Below, one piece after another: positions 11,901 through 25,391 of a DNA stretch of 64,000 nucleotides. This stretch comes from Polytrichum commune (taxonomy: Eukaryota; Streptophyta; Polytrichopsida; Polytrichales; Polytrichaceae). The DNA lies in contig OX485809.1 of assembly GCA_950295325.1 (NCBI GenBank), positions 9,486,001 to 9,550,000 on the forward strand, given 5' to 3'. Positions within the stretch are counted from its first letter, which is position 1, and each line of letters starts with the position of its first letter. Both the position numbers and the translations under genes were made by a program. The notes below the pieces were generated by a model that worked only from the letters and a program-made list of their open reading frames with translations, searched no databases and was not told the DNA's origin.

Positions 11901-13890
11901 GGAGTATAAGAAGGATAAACATTTTGAAACCTACGGCAAGCCTAGGATGCCATGATGCATCACTGAAGAGGCCCAAGTAGATGCTCAAGAAAGGGATAGA
12001 AATGAATGCAATACAATGTAAGGAAAAACCAAGGGACTAATATGTCCCACTAGTCCGGGGTAGGATTAAATTAAGATTGTGCACTTGAAAGATCATTGGC
12101 CAATCCATCAAGCGCACCAAGATACACCTCTTTCAGACTAGTCTAGTGCTTCCAATTGGAAAACCAAGACGCAGAGGTAGAAAACTATGCCAAAAAGGAC
12201 CGCAGTCAAAATCAACTACAATTTTTTGACAAGCCTGATCTATAGTTGCAAAACAACTGCATATTTGATTTTTTGGTTTAACGACTGAAATTTTAGGAAT
12301 TGTTGGGGCAGGGGGGGGGGGGCGTGTAATATACCGTTGGAAAGGTCTTGAAAGTACCTTCTTAACGGTACATTACATGCCCAAATTGTTCTAAACTACA
12401 ATCGCAAAACAAAAAACAAAAAATTGTAGTTGTTTAGCAACTACATATCAGGCTAGTCAAAAGAACTGCAACGGATTTTAGTTGTTATTTTTTTGGGCAT
12501 AGTTTTCTACTAGTGATGGTGGAATAATCAAACTAGACACCAAGTGGTGATGACACATGAGATAAGCTTAGGGGAAACAAACCGCTAGAGACCAAAATAG
12601 CAACTAACATAGCCTTTATCTTCTATTGTGAAAATAATCCTTGTAGCAACAATGAATATAGCAATCATTTGTGATCACTTCCCTAATGGACTCCTTTGTG
12701 AGTAGCTTTTGACACTTACACTTATTTTTAGTGCAGGGAACACACAAAGTAACATAATTGTATGCCTTTGCGAGACTGCATGTTGGCTTGGAGTTCCTAT
12801 TGGATATGCATATAACATCACACATGATCACGCAAGCTAACTCCTTTGAGCATGAGATTCTAGAGCGGCCACCTACAAAGCATAAATCCTTGAGCGGGAT
12901 GCACTTCAGATTGGATGAGCAATTCAAGGATGACAACACCAATGTCCTCATCGCCAAACATGTTTTGGTCAACACAATCATGCGGGTTGGTATTATAGCA
13001 AACACCCTCCATGTAAGCTCAATTTTTTGGCTATAGCCTGGCCTGCATACTAGATTTAAAAAATTAGTGAGAGTTAGCAGGCAATAGGAAGTTAGAAGTT
13101 CATCCCGTGTGGGTTTAGGGGTTTAATCGTGCTTCAAGACGGTTGCCATAATCACCTTTTCCTCCCCCTCAATAAGGAGGAGGTCGGCCACTAGAGAATC
13201 ATGGTAATTTGATTTTGCAAAGTCCAACATAGTCTCATATAGTCTAGCAATAGTGTTAGAAGGCACGAGACCAAGGATCGAATGAGGCTTCAGCCAAGAT
13301 CCGAGAGCAAGAGGCTTGAAGGGATTAGCAACAGACAAAAGAGTCGAGTGATTCGAACTTAGTAATGTCTTGGAAACTTTGAAAGTAAAGATTGAAAGTA
13401 TTATGAGCAATTGGCTTGGTTATTTCAAGAGAGAGAGCATGTTGTGATATTGATTGTTTATGTATGAAGTTTGGAGCATGTGAAGTAAAGATTGTCAGTA
13501 GTATTGTTTTTGAGAAGCAAGTAATATGATGTTGTGAATGCAAGACTGAGTTTGGGCAAGTCGGCTCGTGTTAAGTTTGTATTGGAGTAAGTTCAAGGTT
13601 GAGTGAATTGGAGTTGGACATAGAGGAATGTACTAGGTCAATTGGCCAAGTTCTATATAGTTGGAGAAAGAAACTAAAAACGGTAGAGTTTAAATGAACG
13701 ACCTATGTCTAAAAGTTGTGTCGTAATGTGAAAATGTAAGAAGGCAATAATATGATGAAAGTAAGAGTGCGTTAGAAAGATCCTAAAAGGAAATAGCCGA
13801 ACGCGGACAAAGCAAGGCTAAGTTGCCGAAACCAGGCAAGATAGAGAAAGACTTAGAAACCTAAGATGGGTAAAATCGAGAAGGGGGATG
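11901..13890. other. intergenic region, no gene recognised
   Basis: It contains 12 consecutive G at 12311-12322 and overlapping open frames on both strands at 12616-13036 and 13123-13543 with no recognised domain. The end at about 13875-13890 (cgagaaggggg) resembles a polypurine tract directly before TGTGAGCC at 13891. Confidence 0.4.
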
Positions 13891-15378
13891 TGTGAGCCAG
13901 GATCACCCCCATCTTTAATTGAGTCGTGGTCCAAATGAGGGATCCCCCTGTCACCAGTCTATCTATCGCTTACACGACTGTGTAACCTATGTCCACTTCA
14001 ATGATGAATTGGTGTGCTTGCCACCTCCCCTTTATCACATTTTTAACCTCAAGCATTCACAAATACTTGGGTTTAATTCACACACAAGTAAAACAATTCA
14101 AATCCAAGTCATGACATGATGAATCCCAATCTCGAGTACACTAAGCACCGTGTGCCTCTGGTTGATGTTTACTACTTAATCAAGTTAAACTTAGGCATGC
14201 TCACTCCCTGAGCCTTAATGCCAGATTCAACATGATAGTAATCCCAACACTGATTCATTCTCGGCCCACTAGCCCTTGATGCCAATGTGCTGCACCAAAC
14301 CCGAAGGCGACCCAACACTCGGTGTGCATATTAAGGTCCCAGGGAGCAACCTTGCTCCAGCTGCAGCCTCCCCCTCTCTGCACCAGCTCCCTCTTAGTCA
14401 ATGCTCCAAGAATCCCTGTACCTCTACCCAACTCCCGCCTCCCAAAGGTATCTCCTAGAGCCTTCGGTGAGGGAGTAAGATCAGTTGCTCAACCCCAAGT
14501 GGTCACCGAACTAGCGACTCTCGATTCACTCACCTCTTAGCAACCTTAGTCTTTTCCTTAGTCTCATTCCCGAAATTGCCATGTCTTATGTGAGCTGGGT
14601 TCGTCATCTCTTAGGCAGTGGTACAGAGCAAATTTCGCGGTAGCAGATAAGAGTTACCTCGACATTTTGAAAGCGAGGGGAGAATGTGGACCCCCCTAGT
14701 TGAGAAGTGAATCTGCTACTGCTTCACCCCTTTCGGAGCGGTGCACACACTGCCGATCCAGCCAAGTGCCGAATTCGGTTGCTAGCTTGAAGAGCTTGAA
14801 TCTAGCTCCCCCGCTCTTCCACCCATTCCCCCAGGACCCCTTTCAATATGTTTTCCATTCCCTTGAATTCCCCAACTTCCAGCGCACCTTCATCACCTCG
14901 CATCCAACCTCTCCCTCTCTCCTGATAGCAGCAACATCAACCAACCAGCAAAAACAACTCACACAGTAGCCGGAAAACCGTCCAGCTTTGACCGGCAACA
15001 ACTTGTCTCCTCAGTTGCCGTCTTCACAGTCCCCCTCTCCTTCGAATGAGGCCCCCTCTCCAGGCTGCCAGGGATGCCTCCCGGTCCTAGAGAATCCAGT
15101 AGCTTCGCCTTATCGCCACATATGCCTTTTTTTTTAAACACCTCCCCCTAGCCTCCTTGGCCCCTAAGTTGTGGCTTGGCCCTAAATTAATTCCCCTAGT
15201 TTTTTTTAAAGTTTTTTCTATTAATACTTCCTAGTTTTTGCAACCTTAACACTACTCTATCTAAATATTAGGATTTTAATCATTTTTTGTTTTTTCACTA
15301 ACTCAAAACAAATGCAAAAACTAAGATTTTGACATTCCTAAGGTTAAATTCAAATGTAGGAGCATAATTGGGTTCACA
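13891..15378 (-). repeat. candidate LTR of truncated gypsy copy C
   Basis: The right edge is well placed. GGGTTCACA at 15370-15378 followed by TAACTGGCGACC matches, in reverse, the start of the 3' LTR of copy B and the internal bases before it. The left edge is guessed from TGTGAGCC at 13891, which forms inverted termini with the right edge. The interior is unlike the LTRs of A or B. A second polypurine-plus-TG start (cgaggggagaa, then TGTGGACC at 14685) suggests that another LTR fragment may be nested here, so the left edge is uncertain. Confidence 0.4.
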
Positions 15379-16290
15379 TAACTGGCGACCATCAGGGAAT
15401 GGATCCAGAATCTCTTGCTTCGCAGGCAAGATATCACGTTCAAGCCCTATACTCTTTCCACCGATTGCCGGACGTGCGAGTCGGAAAACTTTCTCTATTC
15501 AAAGTCTCCAATTGTACTGAGTTGTTTGGAAATGTCTTACGAATCATGTATGGACCCAATCACATAGCATCAAACTTACCTGGAAAGTCCAACTTCCGAG
15601 CATCTTGGAATAAGACCATCATACCCAGCCTCAAAGTCTGAGTTTTATAATTTTTTGTCGAATGTGATCTTCCTTCTCCTTTGGATGGCCTTGATATGTT
15701 GAGCATTCATCCTCGGACTCTCATCAAGTGCCTCAAGTGTTGTCAATCTATATCTAAGTGATTGATTGTCTGTGAGATGAGAGTCAATTGCCACTCGCAA
15801 ATATTCAACCTCAAACTCAATGGAAAGAGTAGCCTCTAAACCATACACTAATGAGAATGGAGTGGCTTGAGTAGTCACTTTGAATGTGGTGCGGTAGGCC
15901 TATAAAGCGGTTGTCAACTTAACATTCCAGTCCCTCTTAGAATCGTGAATTTTCTTCCGAATGATACTTACCAATGTCCCATTGACGCACTCCGGTTGGC
16001 CATTTGTCTGTGGATGATAAGGAGTCGTCTTGCGATGATCAATTTGAAACCTATCCGTCATCTCTTGAATTAAAGAATTCAGGAAATGAGTCCTCCTATT
16101 ACTAACCAAAATCCTCGGACACCCAAATCATGAGATGATATTCTCGTACATAAATGTAGCAGCATTGGTGACAGTGTTTGTTTTGACCACCTTGGCCTCC
16201 ACCCACTTCGTTAAATACTCGGTGGTGACCGCAATGTATGTCATACATTTTGAGGAATGGGGGTGAACTTCTCCCACATAATCTGCATAG
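15379..16290 (-). pseudogene. gypsy integrase remnant (copy C)
   Basis: The minus strand reads the integrase core and C-terminal part of a relative of copy B. Stretches such as HRKTTPYHPQTNGQ and ATPFSLVYGLEATL are shared with B. The second catalytic Asp (SDRG in B) reads SNRR here, with its codon at 16100-16098. An Arg codon is replaced by TGA near 16127, and a TAG interrupts near 15903. Homology starts at the first Asp block near 16283; the zinc-binding and RT parts are missing, so the copy is truncated upstream. It ends at the same junction motif next to the LTR as copy B. It is clearly older than A and B. Confidence 0.88.
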
Positions 16291-18617
16291 AGTTTAAGAT
16301 AACTAAATTATACTTACTAATTTAATATTGGTTGTGACCTAGTAAAAAAATGAATATTAGGCAAAACAAAGAGATTGTGTTGACTTAGTAAATAATGAGA
16401 CAAAATTATAAATTTATAGCAATGTTACTCGGATATAATAATGTCAAATTCCGATTTTCCCAACAATTATTTAAGAGTCCGAGAAAAGTTGGGTATAGCT
16501 TTAGTAATGAATGTATGCAAAAGATGTCATATATATGTAACGATAGTTTCAAATTAAGATAATGCTGATGGTAGAAATTACTTGAGAATGTTGAGATAAT
16601 TGACTGATATATACTTGAGTCAATCAAATTATGAACGGATATAGATCTTCACTAGATGGTGAGATAACACAATACAAATTAATCCAATATATTGACGTGG
16701 TAATAATTCTGAAACGGTAAGGCTTGAACAATAAGTGAAGTGGAAAGTTGAATCAAGCAATCGTAAAGACTATGGTCTTGATAGTATGAGTAGAGTTTAT
16801 CGTGTTATTGTAACCTTTGGCAAATGATGAACAATCAACATGTAGAGATTATTGATTGCGAATCATTAAGGGATGTCGAGGAGACCAAAGGACGTGTTGA
16901 TCGAGAAAGTGGTAACTAATGGCTGAGGATTGAAATCTAGTATCAAATTGACTTTAGTAAAGGATAACTTGGAATTCAATCAACATTAATAATTGAATGT
17001 CTTAAATAATATTTATGGAAATGATAATTGAGATAACTTGTACATGTTATTACTCTAAAAAATAAGAGTATTAAATGGAACCTCTAACTAAGGAAGATAA
17101 ATCAATGAAACTTGTTATGTGGTGTTAACCCACATAAGTGGCGTGACTTATTGTCGCATTTGATGAGTAACATGGTTACTATGGCCAAGGCAAAGTAAAA
17201 GACTATAGTCAGATAACATAACTTTAAATCATATTCAATTAAAGAATACGGAAGATCATGAAAGGATGACGGCGCTACAATCTCAAATTAAACTAAATGG
17301 AATTATCTAACACGAGAGTATTGACTACATCAAAGTGCCCTTGGCTTTGGTGAAGACACTCAAATGGGATACTCATGCGAGACAATTAACTATCGTTGTG
17401 CCTATGCTTGTGCACCGCATTTGGTCCAATTAGAATGAACTTACTACCCGACTATTGCACAGGTAATTAGAGTGAGATGAATGATTGTCATAATTGTATA
17501 TACTAACATTGAGAGATTCTAAAGTGTTTACCCCTAATCCACAATCTAATTGTCAGTTGAACGCAAAATAAAGTGAAATAACCTTGTATTTTCCCATAAA
17601 ATTTTGTTTGAGACACCTAGATGATACAAAAATCATCATTTAAGTCTTTCTTGGGTGTATTACTCTAAACTAAACTACAATAACATGAGGATATTAGCCG
17701 AGTAATATAATAGTTTTTACAAAGAGGAATGCTAATTGTCTGTGTGCAAGGTAGGGAAGGGATTAGTAGCAGACTATAGGCTACTAGGACAATAATTTAA
17801 AAGAAAAGGAAATTACCTTAAAGGAGTAGGACTTTACCAAATGCAAGTCATTTTCAAATCATAACATACTAAAGCTTTAATTAAAGATATAGCCTGGTTG
17901 TAAATGCATTGATTTCATATTAACTCGTGGATGATTGATTGAGACAAATTGCCAAATATCTGAAGATAAAAGTGGTGACTACAGTTATTTAAAGACAATT
18001 ATGATGGTTGTAAGTTGGTTGAGAGAACTTAATTCAAAAATAATGCAAGTTCAATTCATGACATTTTCAAGACTATAAGGGTTACTCAAAAAGACATTAC
18101 CCGGACCTTGTTTTGATAAATAATTATTGATAACTTGCCAAGGTATTGAGCTTCACGATTGAAATAGGCTAGTCCATTTAAAGTGATAGGAGTCCACAAG
18201 AGTGTAAAATTGAATCACCCATGACGAAATAAGCACGAACGAACCATTAAGAGAATGAACTTAACGAGACAAGAGGCAAGGAGTGAGAAAGGCCATAAAA
18301 TGTTATCAAATCCTTAATTCAATGTGACAATAACTTTTTATAGATTAGTGCTCACTCTTCCATGTGATCTAGTTCCCTGGGTTGTTTTTGTTCGAGTATT
18401 TAAGGGATAGAAAAAACCTAATTACATTCCACAACATGAATTCCACTCTTGTTAAAGAGATCCACCTCCAAGTTCATCCATTCCAATTTTGAGAGCCCCA
18501 CAACATTCAACAATAGGCTCCCAAAGTTCAAAGCACAAACTTTAATTCAAACTTTCAAACATCAAAATTGTGTGCATAATAAAAGCCACATATTCAACAA
18601 CAAAACAATCAACTACC
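16291..18617. other. AT-rich intergenic region, no gene recognised
   Basis: About 2.3 kb with hardly any open frame of 60 codons. I found no match to the other elements in the window. Confidence 0.5.
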
Positions 18618-19156
18618 CACTTATAGAAGGAAATATAATTTGAAAACAAATGGAAATTCACAGGTAGGGATCCAATTTTTTTGGGGAAAAGTTTATCTTG
18701 GATCCAAGATGCACTTTACTAGAAGAAAAAAAGGAATCCCTCCCCCTTCCCACTATTTTTCTTGTTCAAAAGAAGACATTCTTAAGCATTTCATAACTCT
18801 ATATGCCACATTCAAGTGCCCGCTCTTTGGAAATACATCGAAGAGCATTATAAATCTCAACAAGTAACCTTTTATGGAAGAAAATAAAATGGATGATCAC
18901 AAGGGGTGGGGGGATCCAAATGTTTTTAGAGAAATGCATTTCGGATCCCAAATGCACTTATCCAAGATAATTTGGATGTGCCTCTCCCAGTATTATTTTT
19001 TTTCTCTCTCTCTTCTAAACTCATTCTTGAGCATTTTAGAACTCTACATGCCACATTCAAGTACCCACTTTTAAAAAACACATTCAAGGGCATATCAAAG
19101 GTCAAGAAACCCACATTCAAGTGCATTTTGAAACTCAACAAGTAACCACCCATGGA
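18618..19156. repeat. two-copy degenerate tandem repeat, about 245 bp offset
   Basis: The motif atgccacattcaagt occurs at about 18803 and 19048, and both copies also share a 'ggatccaa...atgcactt' block and an 'aaactcaacaagtaacc' end. The copies are clearly diverged. Short open frames in them carry no known domain. Confidence 0.7.
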
Positions 19157-20169
19157 AGGAAAAGAGAGTTTATAGCTTCATTATGGGCAAATGTCTAATC
19201 AACTTCTTGACGTGTTAAGTTTCTTGGATTGTTTATGTTGTTCTTGAAGAATGTGATTCATATTGGGGGTTGTCATTCATGTTCACATGTTGGATTTTCA
19301 CTCGGAGGAAACATTAATCAGTAAGTTCGACAATGTAAAGAAAGATTTAAGGCCATATAGGTGGGCTAGGGTGAACCAACACCTACACTCGTACCTTCGG
19401 TGGATGAAGGCCTCGTGGATGACACTGAAAACGTCATCCTTCTTTATGGGAAAGCCCTTCTTTAGAAAGCCTATCTTTATGGCATGGGAAATATAGGGAG
19501 GACGTTAAGTACCCCCCCCCCATGAACTTTTCGGGGGAATATTTTGTCAGGGGCAGCCCCCAGACATTTTTCCTACACCCGACCGAAAACTGTTGCCTGC
19601 CCGCCCGATTTCGAAAAAACTAGTGTACTTGCATTTTTGAAGGCTACTTGTCCACAAATCCCATATTGAGTGCACTTCATTTTCAAGGTCTCAAATCCAA
19701 TATATATGTTCACTTCCATTGAGTAAATAGGCAATTGACTAGATTTCATTTTCAAAGTGAAACCGTCAATAAAGCATGCAATTAACTTGGAAGTCAAAAA
19801 CATTACAAAATCCTCATTAATAATGAGGTCATAATTTTTGTCACTTACAATTGAAAGGGACCTTGTCATTCTAAAATGAAACTAAAATTCATGATTTATT
19901 TATTTTATTTTTAATATAATATAATGTATTCTAATGTATTATGTACTATACTATAATATTTAATATAATATATTTAATACCTTCTACAATCACAAAGTTT
20001 TCATACGCATTTAAACTAGTAAAGTAAGATTGAATGCAACTAAGTCTAATCATTTCTGGTTAATCCTAATGAATCGTATTCAAGCCCAATTAAATCAAAA
20101 AATATGCGTACCAAATTAAAAGCAATCGAAAAGCAATCGAATGAGAGTTGTCTACCTTAACGCCTATCA
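19157..20169. other. intergenic region with C tract
   Basis: It has ten consecutive C at 19512-19521 and a very AT-rich stretch at 19880-19980. The 98-codon minus-strand frame at 19573-19869 shows no domain I know. Confidence 0.45.
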
Positions 20170-20515
20170 CTCAATTTACAACTACCACCTATTGGGATAT
20201 GGAGCCTGAGAAGCAAATGGAGAAGGCTGAGTTCCGAGTCCCAAGGCAATGCCACCATGCTCCAGCCCTTGGGTAGATTTAACTCCACAATCAGGCGGTG
20301 TAGGTAATAAGTTAGTTGCACAAGCCGCAACTCCTTCACTGCAATGGCTCCCAATCCCCCCCCCCCCCCCCCCCCCCGCCGGTCTTGGAAGATGCTCCAT
20401 GCAAGGCCACAAAACATGTAAAAAAATAAATTTTGATCCAAACTGGGAACTTGCCAAAAATCAAGCATCAGCTGGCTGGGCAACAAGGTGGGTATTTGCT
20501 GCAGAGTGTGTAAGT
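20170..20515 (-). other. coding-like GC-rich patch with C(22) tract
   Basis: This patch is richer in GC than its flanks. On the minus strand a 91-codon frame (20457-20182) encodes a glycine run from the 22-base C tract (20356-20377), followed by a Pro/Gly/Ser-rich tail ending PFASQAPYPNRW. The tail reads like the disordered C-terminus of a real protein, but I cannot name a family. The mononucleotide tract would be unstable. It may be a captured or decayed exon, or chance. Confidence 0.25.
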
Positions 20516-20619
20516 GGCGTACGGCCCTTCATGTCATACTCTAGAGGATTTGATTGAGGCTCCCTGTACTCTGCTTGGCCAATTCGTGCAAACCACTTCA
20601 CCTACTTTACTGTCTGATG

Positions 20620-21300
20620 TGGATATTGAACGCTTCACCTCCACCATAGACAATGTTGACGCCACTCCAACTGTTGGGTATTTGACTATGGATTGCACCG
20701 TGCACTCAAAACATACGTCACGTGGATGCGTCAACTTCATTTTACTACCCCTTGTATACGGTGATGGCTAATCAACAGTAAATAGTGTATATATACAAGT
20801 AGAAAACTCAAATATAAAGAAGTGATACCATACCCCCTTCTATACACAAGGGTATTGAAAGCTTAACCTCTATCATAGACGGTGTTGAAATTGTCATTGA
20901 TCTGTTGGGTATTTGACTGGGGGTTGTACCCTGCGTTAAGAGCATACGTCACGTAGATGCATCAAGTTCATTTTACCACCCCTATATACAGTGATAGCTA
21001 ATAATTAATAATTAATATATATGCAAGTAGAAAATTTAAATAATAATAATAGTCAACACCATTCCATATGTATACAAGAGTATTGAAACCTTAACCTCTA
21101 GGATACACAATGTTGAAGTTGTCACTGATCTGTTGGGTATTCGGGGGTTTTATCCTACCCTAAAAGCATACATCGCGTGCATGTGTCAACTTCATTTTAA
21201 TACCCCTATATATGATGATAGTTATTATATAGTAAATAATATGTGTGTGTGTTTGCGTGTAGAAAATTAAATGAAGAAGCAATACCATAACTTGTGTATA
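20620..21300. repeat. about 230-bp tandem repeat, three copies
   Basis: The anchor ctgttgggtatt occurs at 20671, 20902 and 21130 (spacing 231 and 228). Each unit also carries 'attgaa..ttaacctc', 'catacgtcacgt..atgcatcaa' and 'accccta.ata.ggtgatag' blocks. The copies are diverged, so the array is old. Confidence 0.85.
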
Positions 21301-24300
21301 CAAGGAAAAAATATTTGCAAAAATTAGGCCTCCAATATTTGTACGAGGAAAAAAAAACAAAAAAAACCTTCATGATTGTTTAATGGAGTCATCAATTATT
21401 TTATAATCAATGGACGTAACTCATAAACCTATCATGATTGTCATTGTAGCCAATGCAATATTTGTTTTCAAGTCTACCATAATGTGGTCGGTCAAATCAT
21501 TAGTCCACATTGAGTCACTTGACTTTCAATACCAACCTTTTTCCATGTTTTGAGTTGTTCATGGGGCCAGTTGGACCTTTATACTCTACCCACCTATTCA
21601 CTATCTTCAAATGCATCTTATCTACCCTCCCAACATATCAAATTTTAATCATTGACTAACGGCTTTGATGTTTTGTGATGGTGATGGATGAACCATTCAT
21701 AGATTGGATGAAATGTAAAAATGTAGAGATTATCTCCAACTTAAGCCCTACCTAACATTTCATAAAGCCTACTCTATATATGTGTGACTTTGCTATAAAT
21801 TTATGTACAAATCCAATGTTCCATAAAGCACAACATACCCATAATATACATACATTGCCAACAAAGAAAATACCCTTGCTCTATGTATATTTTATAAATC
21901 GTGTTAAAAAAGCATACCTTGTTTGTGCACTCACATGCTACATGTAGATAAGTCCAATGCATCCCTCATGGTGGAGTATAGCTAGTACTATTAGATTGAT
22001 AAAATTTCAAGTGATCATGTTGGCAATTGCAAAGGGATTTCAACGCATCCAATTTGTATGCTTTATTTGATTTCCATATGTATAGTTATAAGATATGGAA
22101 TTAAAATTAGCTATAAGGATTCCAAGTTTAAGTGATAATGACCCAATATCATCACATGAATGTGATTTCAAAGTTGATATATTTGAGTTGTTGCAACTAA
22201 GTGTTTTGATATGGGTGGGGCTTTTTGACAATCAAATACACTCTACAATTGTTGAAAGCTCTAGCACAAATATTCACATGTTAGTCCACTTCACTCTTTA
22301 CAAAAGTATGTTAACTTAGACATCCAATACACACCAAGCAATATGCACACATTCTTGACCAAACAAATTGCACTTCAAATAACAATAACAAGTCCAAAAA
22401 TTGAATCACTTGGCATTTACAAGAACATTGCCAACTTCTCATGATTCACTCATCCATCTGAACTCAATCATTAAAACTCAACCTTGTGAGTTGATTGCCT
22501 AACCTTAAAAAGCTATGCAAGAAATTTTCACAATGAAAATAGTTGGTGTCATGCCTTCCGTGCTAGCTTTTATAAGTGTGGTTGGTTTGAAGGTAGTTGC
22601 CATTCAATGAAACCACTTTGAAATGACCATAGCCCTTCAATTCTTCATCAATGAGAGTATAACCACCTAAATTATAATGATTCCTTTGATTTTTATAAGA
22701 TGGTTTATATGATAATTATAATGACCATAGCTTTTATAAGATATCACTAATATGCAAAGGTATAGCCCCAAAAGGTGAATCACACACACATTGACTACGG
22801 AAAGGGCATGAGAGGTGGTAGGGATGGGAACCAAGAGATCTAATGGTCCACCCTCCAAGGCGTCCCCCTCTTCCACCTTCAAAAAGTTTCCCACCTCTAG
22901 GGCTAGTTGAAAATGGGCAATACTAGCCCAAACAAACACATTCAAGACTTGACATGAGGTTTTAAATTATCAACATGAAAATTATCAGCCACGACATTTT
23001 AATGATAATTTGTCTAATGTTTTCCTACATGTTGTAGATAACTTGATGATCCGGGATATTGCATAACTTATGCTTAATAAAATAGAAGAAATTTACATAT
23101 TTTGTAGCCTATTTATATAAATTGAGGCTTTGACAAAGTAAATTTGTTCACCCCCATCTTTTCTTCATACTCAATATAAAAACATAGCAAGCATACACCA
23201 AACTTGCAAAAGATTTCCTTCATCACACATTATATTTGTCCCAATATGTGCATGTGGCCCCACACAACAAATGTGCAACTTCTTCTTGACCCTCATTGTC
23301 CCTAAGGTTTTGTATATTATTAATGCTAGTTATGAAGTGAGATTTGCAAGCTTGTTTTATGAAAAAACCATGAAGCAAAATTGTTGACATGAAGTCATAG
23401 AACGCATCCGTATGGTTGGACCTTTTATATAAGGTCATGTCAAGCTTTGTATAAGCATTTTCAAAAGCAAATCTCAAGAAAAAATTCATAAAATGGAGAT
23501 GATATTAGTTTACCTAGATATTTTGTAGATATTTTCAAAAATGTCTTTGTTACACTCTCAATGGCACAAACAACACACGAATCCTCCATTACCAACATGA
23601 AGATAATTTATCCCACACGCTATATTACCTCAAAGAAACTTCAAAATTCTATGTACAAATAACAAGGAAACGGTAGAACCGTGAGGCTCTATCCTTTTTT
23701 ATGAAATACTACAACTGTAGTTGTCCAGTTTGCTCATTCCAGTCCATGGCTATTTTGTATACTTATAACCAAAACTTTCTTGGATTTTGTGCACCATCCT
23801 CAAATGCGGGTCAACGACTTAAGCTACCAAAATAACTATACTTAATTAACTAGGATTTTTCAATACATTTTAGGAGAAACTATAATTAACTATATATATA
23901 TATAAATGGTTAACATCCACATTAAATAAAGTGGACCAAAAATAGCAAGAACAAGAAACGTCCAAGTGTGAACACAAAGTGATTAGGAAATTTGCTCTTG
24001 AAACAGAAAAGTCGTTGCATAGTCTCTGTCCTACAGACAGAGCCAATAAACTACACCATATCTTTGATAGCACCATTATAGCTAAAGTTTTCTAGGTCAC
24101 CCCCCCCCCCAAGGGGACAAACCTAGTATTCAAATGCAAACTTCAACAATAATGGGCAGGGCAGTCAATGGGGACAATGACTACATGGCAACAACAAATG
24201 ATAACATAAATTGGAAACTAACATAACTATCTTCAATATTTTTCTCTAAAGGCCCCTCATTATATATCTACCTATATTTCAAATTCTCAATAGTACATGG

Positions 24301-24655
24301 AGAAAAAATACCTCTCCTTTATTTATACAATGTACACACATGCCTCAAATAATACCCCTTTTTACACTCACGTTAGTTTGTATGTTTAACAAAGAGTCCA
24401 TCCCCCTCACTAGCGGGCGAGGGGGAGATGGGCCCTGTAAGCATGGCACACCACCACGTAACCAAAGCAATATATTGCAAATGATCACAAATATTAGGTG
24501 TAGTTACCATAAGCTTGCTTAACGCCATAATGGGGATTCTTAGCAACAATGGTATTGTTGCAATCGTTCAAGTTGTGCACCATGTACATACTCATTGCGA
24601 TCTCACTATATCTATGTTGGTTAAGTAGTTATTGAATTAGCCAACCACTTGCCTT
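21301..24655. other. intergenic region, no gene recognised
   Basis: It consists of AT-rich DNA with eleven C at 24100-24110. The minus-strand 88-codon frame at 23223-23489 and the 92-codon frame at 22667-22945 are open, but I recognise no domain in them. Confidence 0.45.
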
Positions 24656-24665
24656 GGTGGTTGAT

Positions 24666-25391
24666 CCATGTCACTAGGGCCTCCCATGAGCCCAAGCGCA
24701 AGTGCAGTCTTGGCCATGGGGCGCCCTAGCCACATCCATGGTGGAGGATGAGCCCGACCAAATGTAAGAGTTGAACTCTAGGTAGGGATTGTGGGCTTGA
24801 CATGGACAACGGAGGTCAGGCCCCGGGATGAGGAGAGTGGGGGCTGGCAAATATGGTATGGGGGTGTAGGAAGGCGGAGGAGGGCAAACACCTAAGGTAG
24901 CTCATATGGTACCATGCACAAGCTAATTGGGAAGGAGTTGAAGTACCAAGTTCATAGATTAAGGTATTTCATTACAAGGATTACAAGGAAATTGAACTTA
25001 TTTTCAAAATCATTGTTACCCTAAACCTAATGAGTTTGGTTGTTGTTGTTGGGAATTGGTACACAACTTTCTAATATACCATATGATCCCTTCAGGCACT
25101 CTTGCTTGCTAAACAACATTATGACAATAACGATGAACTAGACCATCATCTCTAAAACACAACCCGCCTAATCTTGCTTGAATTTAAATTAGAACCACTC
25201 ACATAGTTGATCATTACTTAAGGTCACGGTTGCCCACTCAAAGCAACAAAAAGGACCAAAAAAAAAATTTAAGCAAGAAAAGTATATGATTATTTTAATT
25301 TAGTCCACATGTGAACTACAACTTTGTAAATCAAATACTTCGTTCATTATAGGAATTAAGATGTCGCCGCCATTAGGGATTGGAAGGAGGC
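24666..25391 (+). repeat. left inverted arm of the Mutator-like element
   Basis: It aligns with the reverse complement of 26675-27373. Shared blocks include agtccacatgtgaactacaa near 25302 and a GAGCCCAA block near 24693. Identity looks roughly 75-80 percent by eye, with small indels. Confidence 0.85.

Noticed and set aside
12616-13036. Overlapping 129- and 92-codon frames on opposite strands
   Set aside because: Neither shows a known motif, and mutual overlap makes both doubtful.
14640-14700. Second polypurine-like tract before TGTGGACC, a possible nested LTR start
   Set aside because: No matching LTR end or internal domain was found, so it is noted only as uncertainty on the left edge of the copy C LTR.
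15398-15450. B-box-like cgttcaagccc considered as a SINE or tRNA
   Set aside because: The stretch aligns with the end of the integrase gene of copy B, so it is gypsy sequence.
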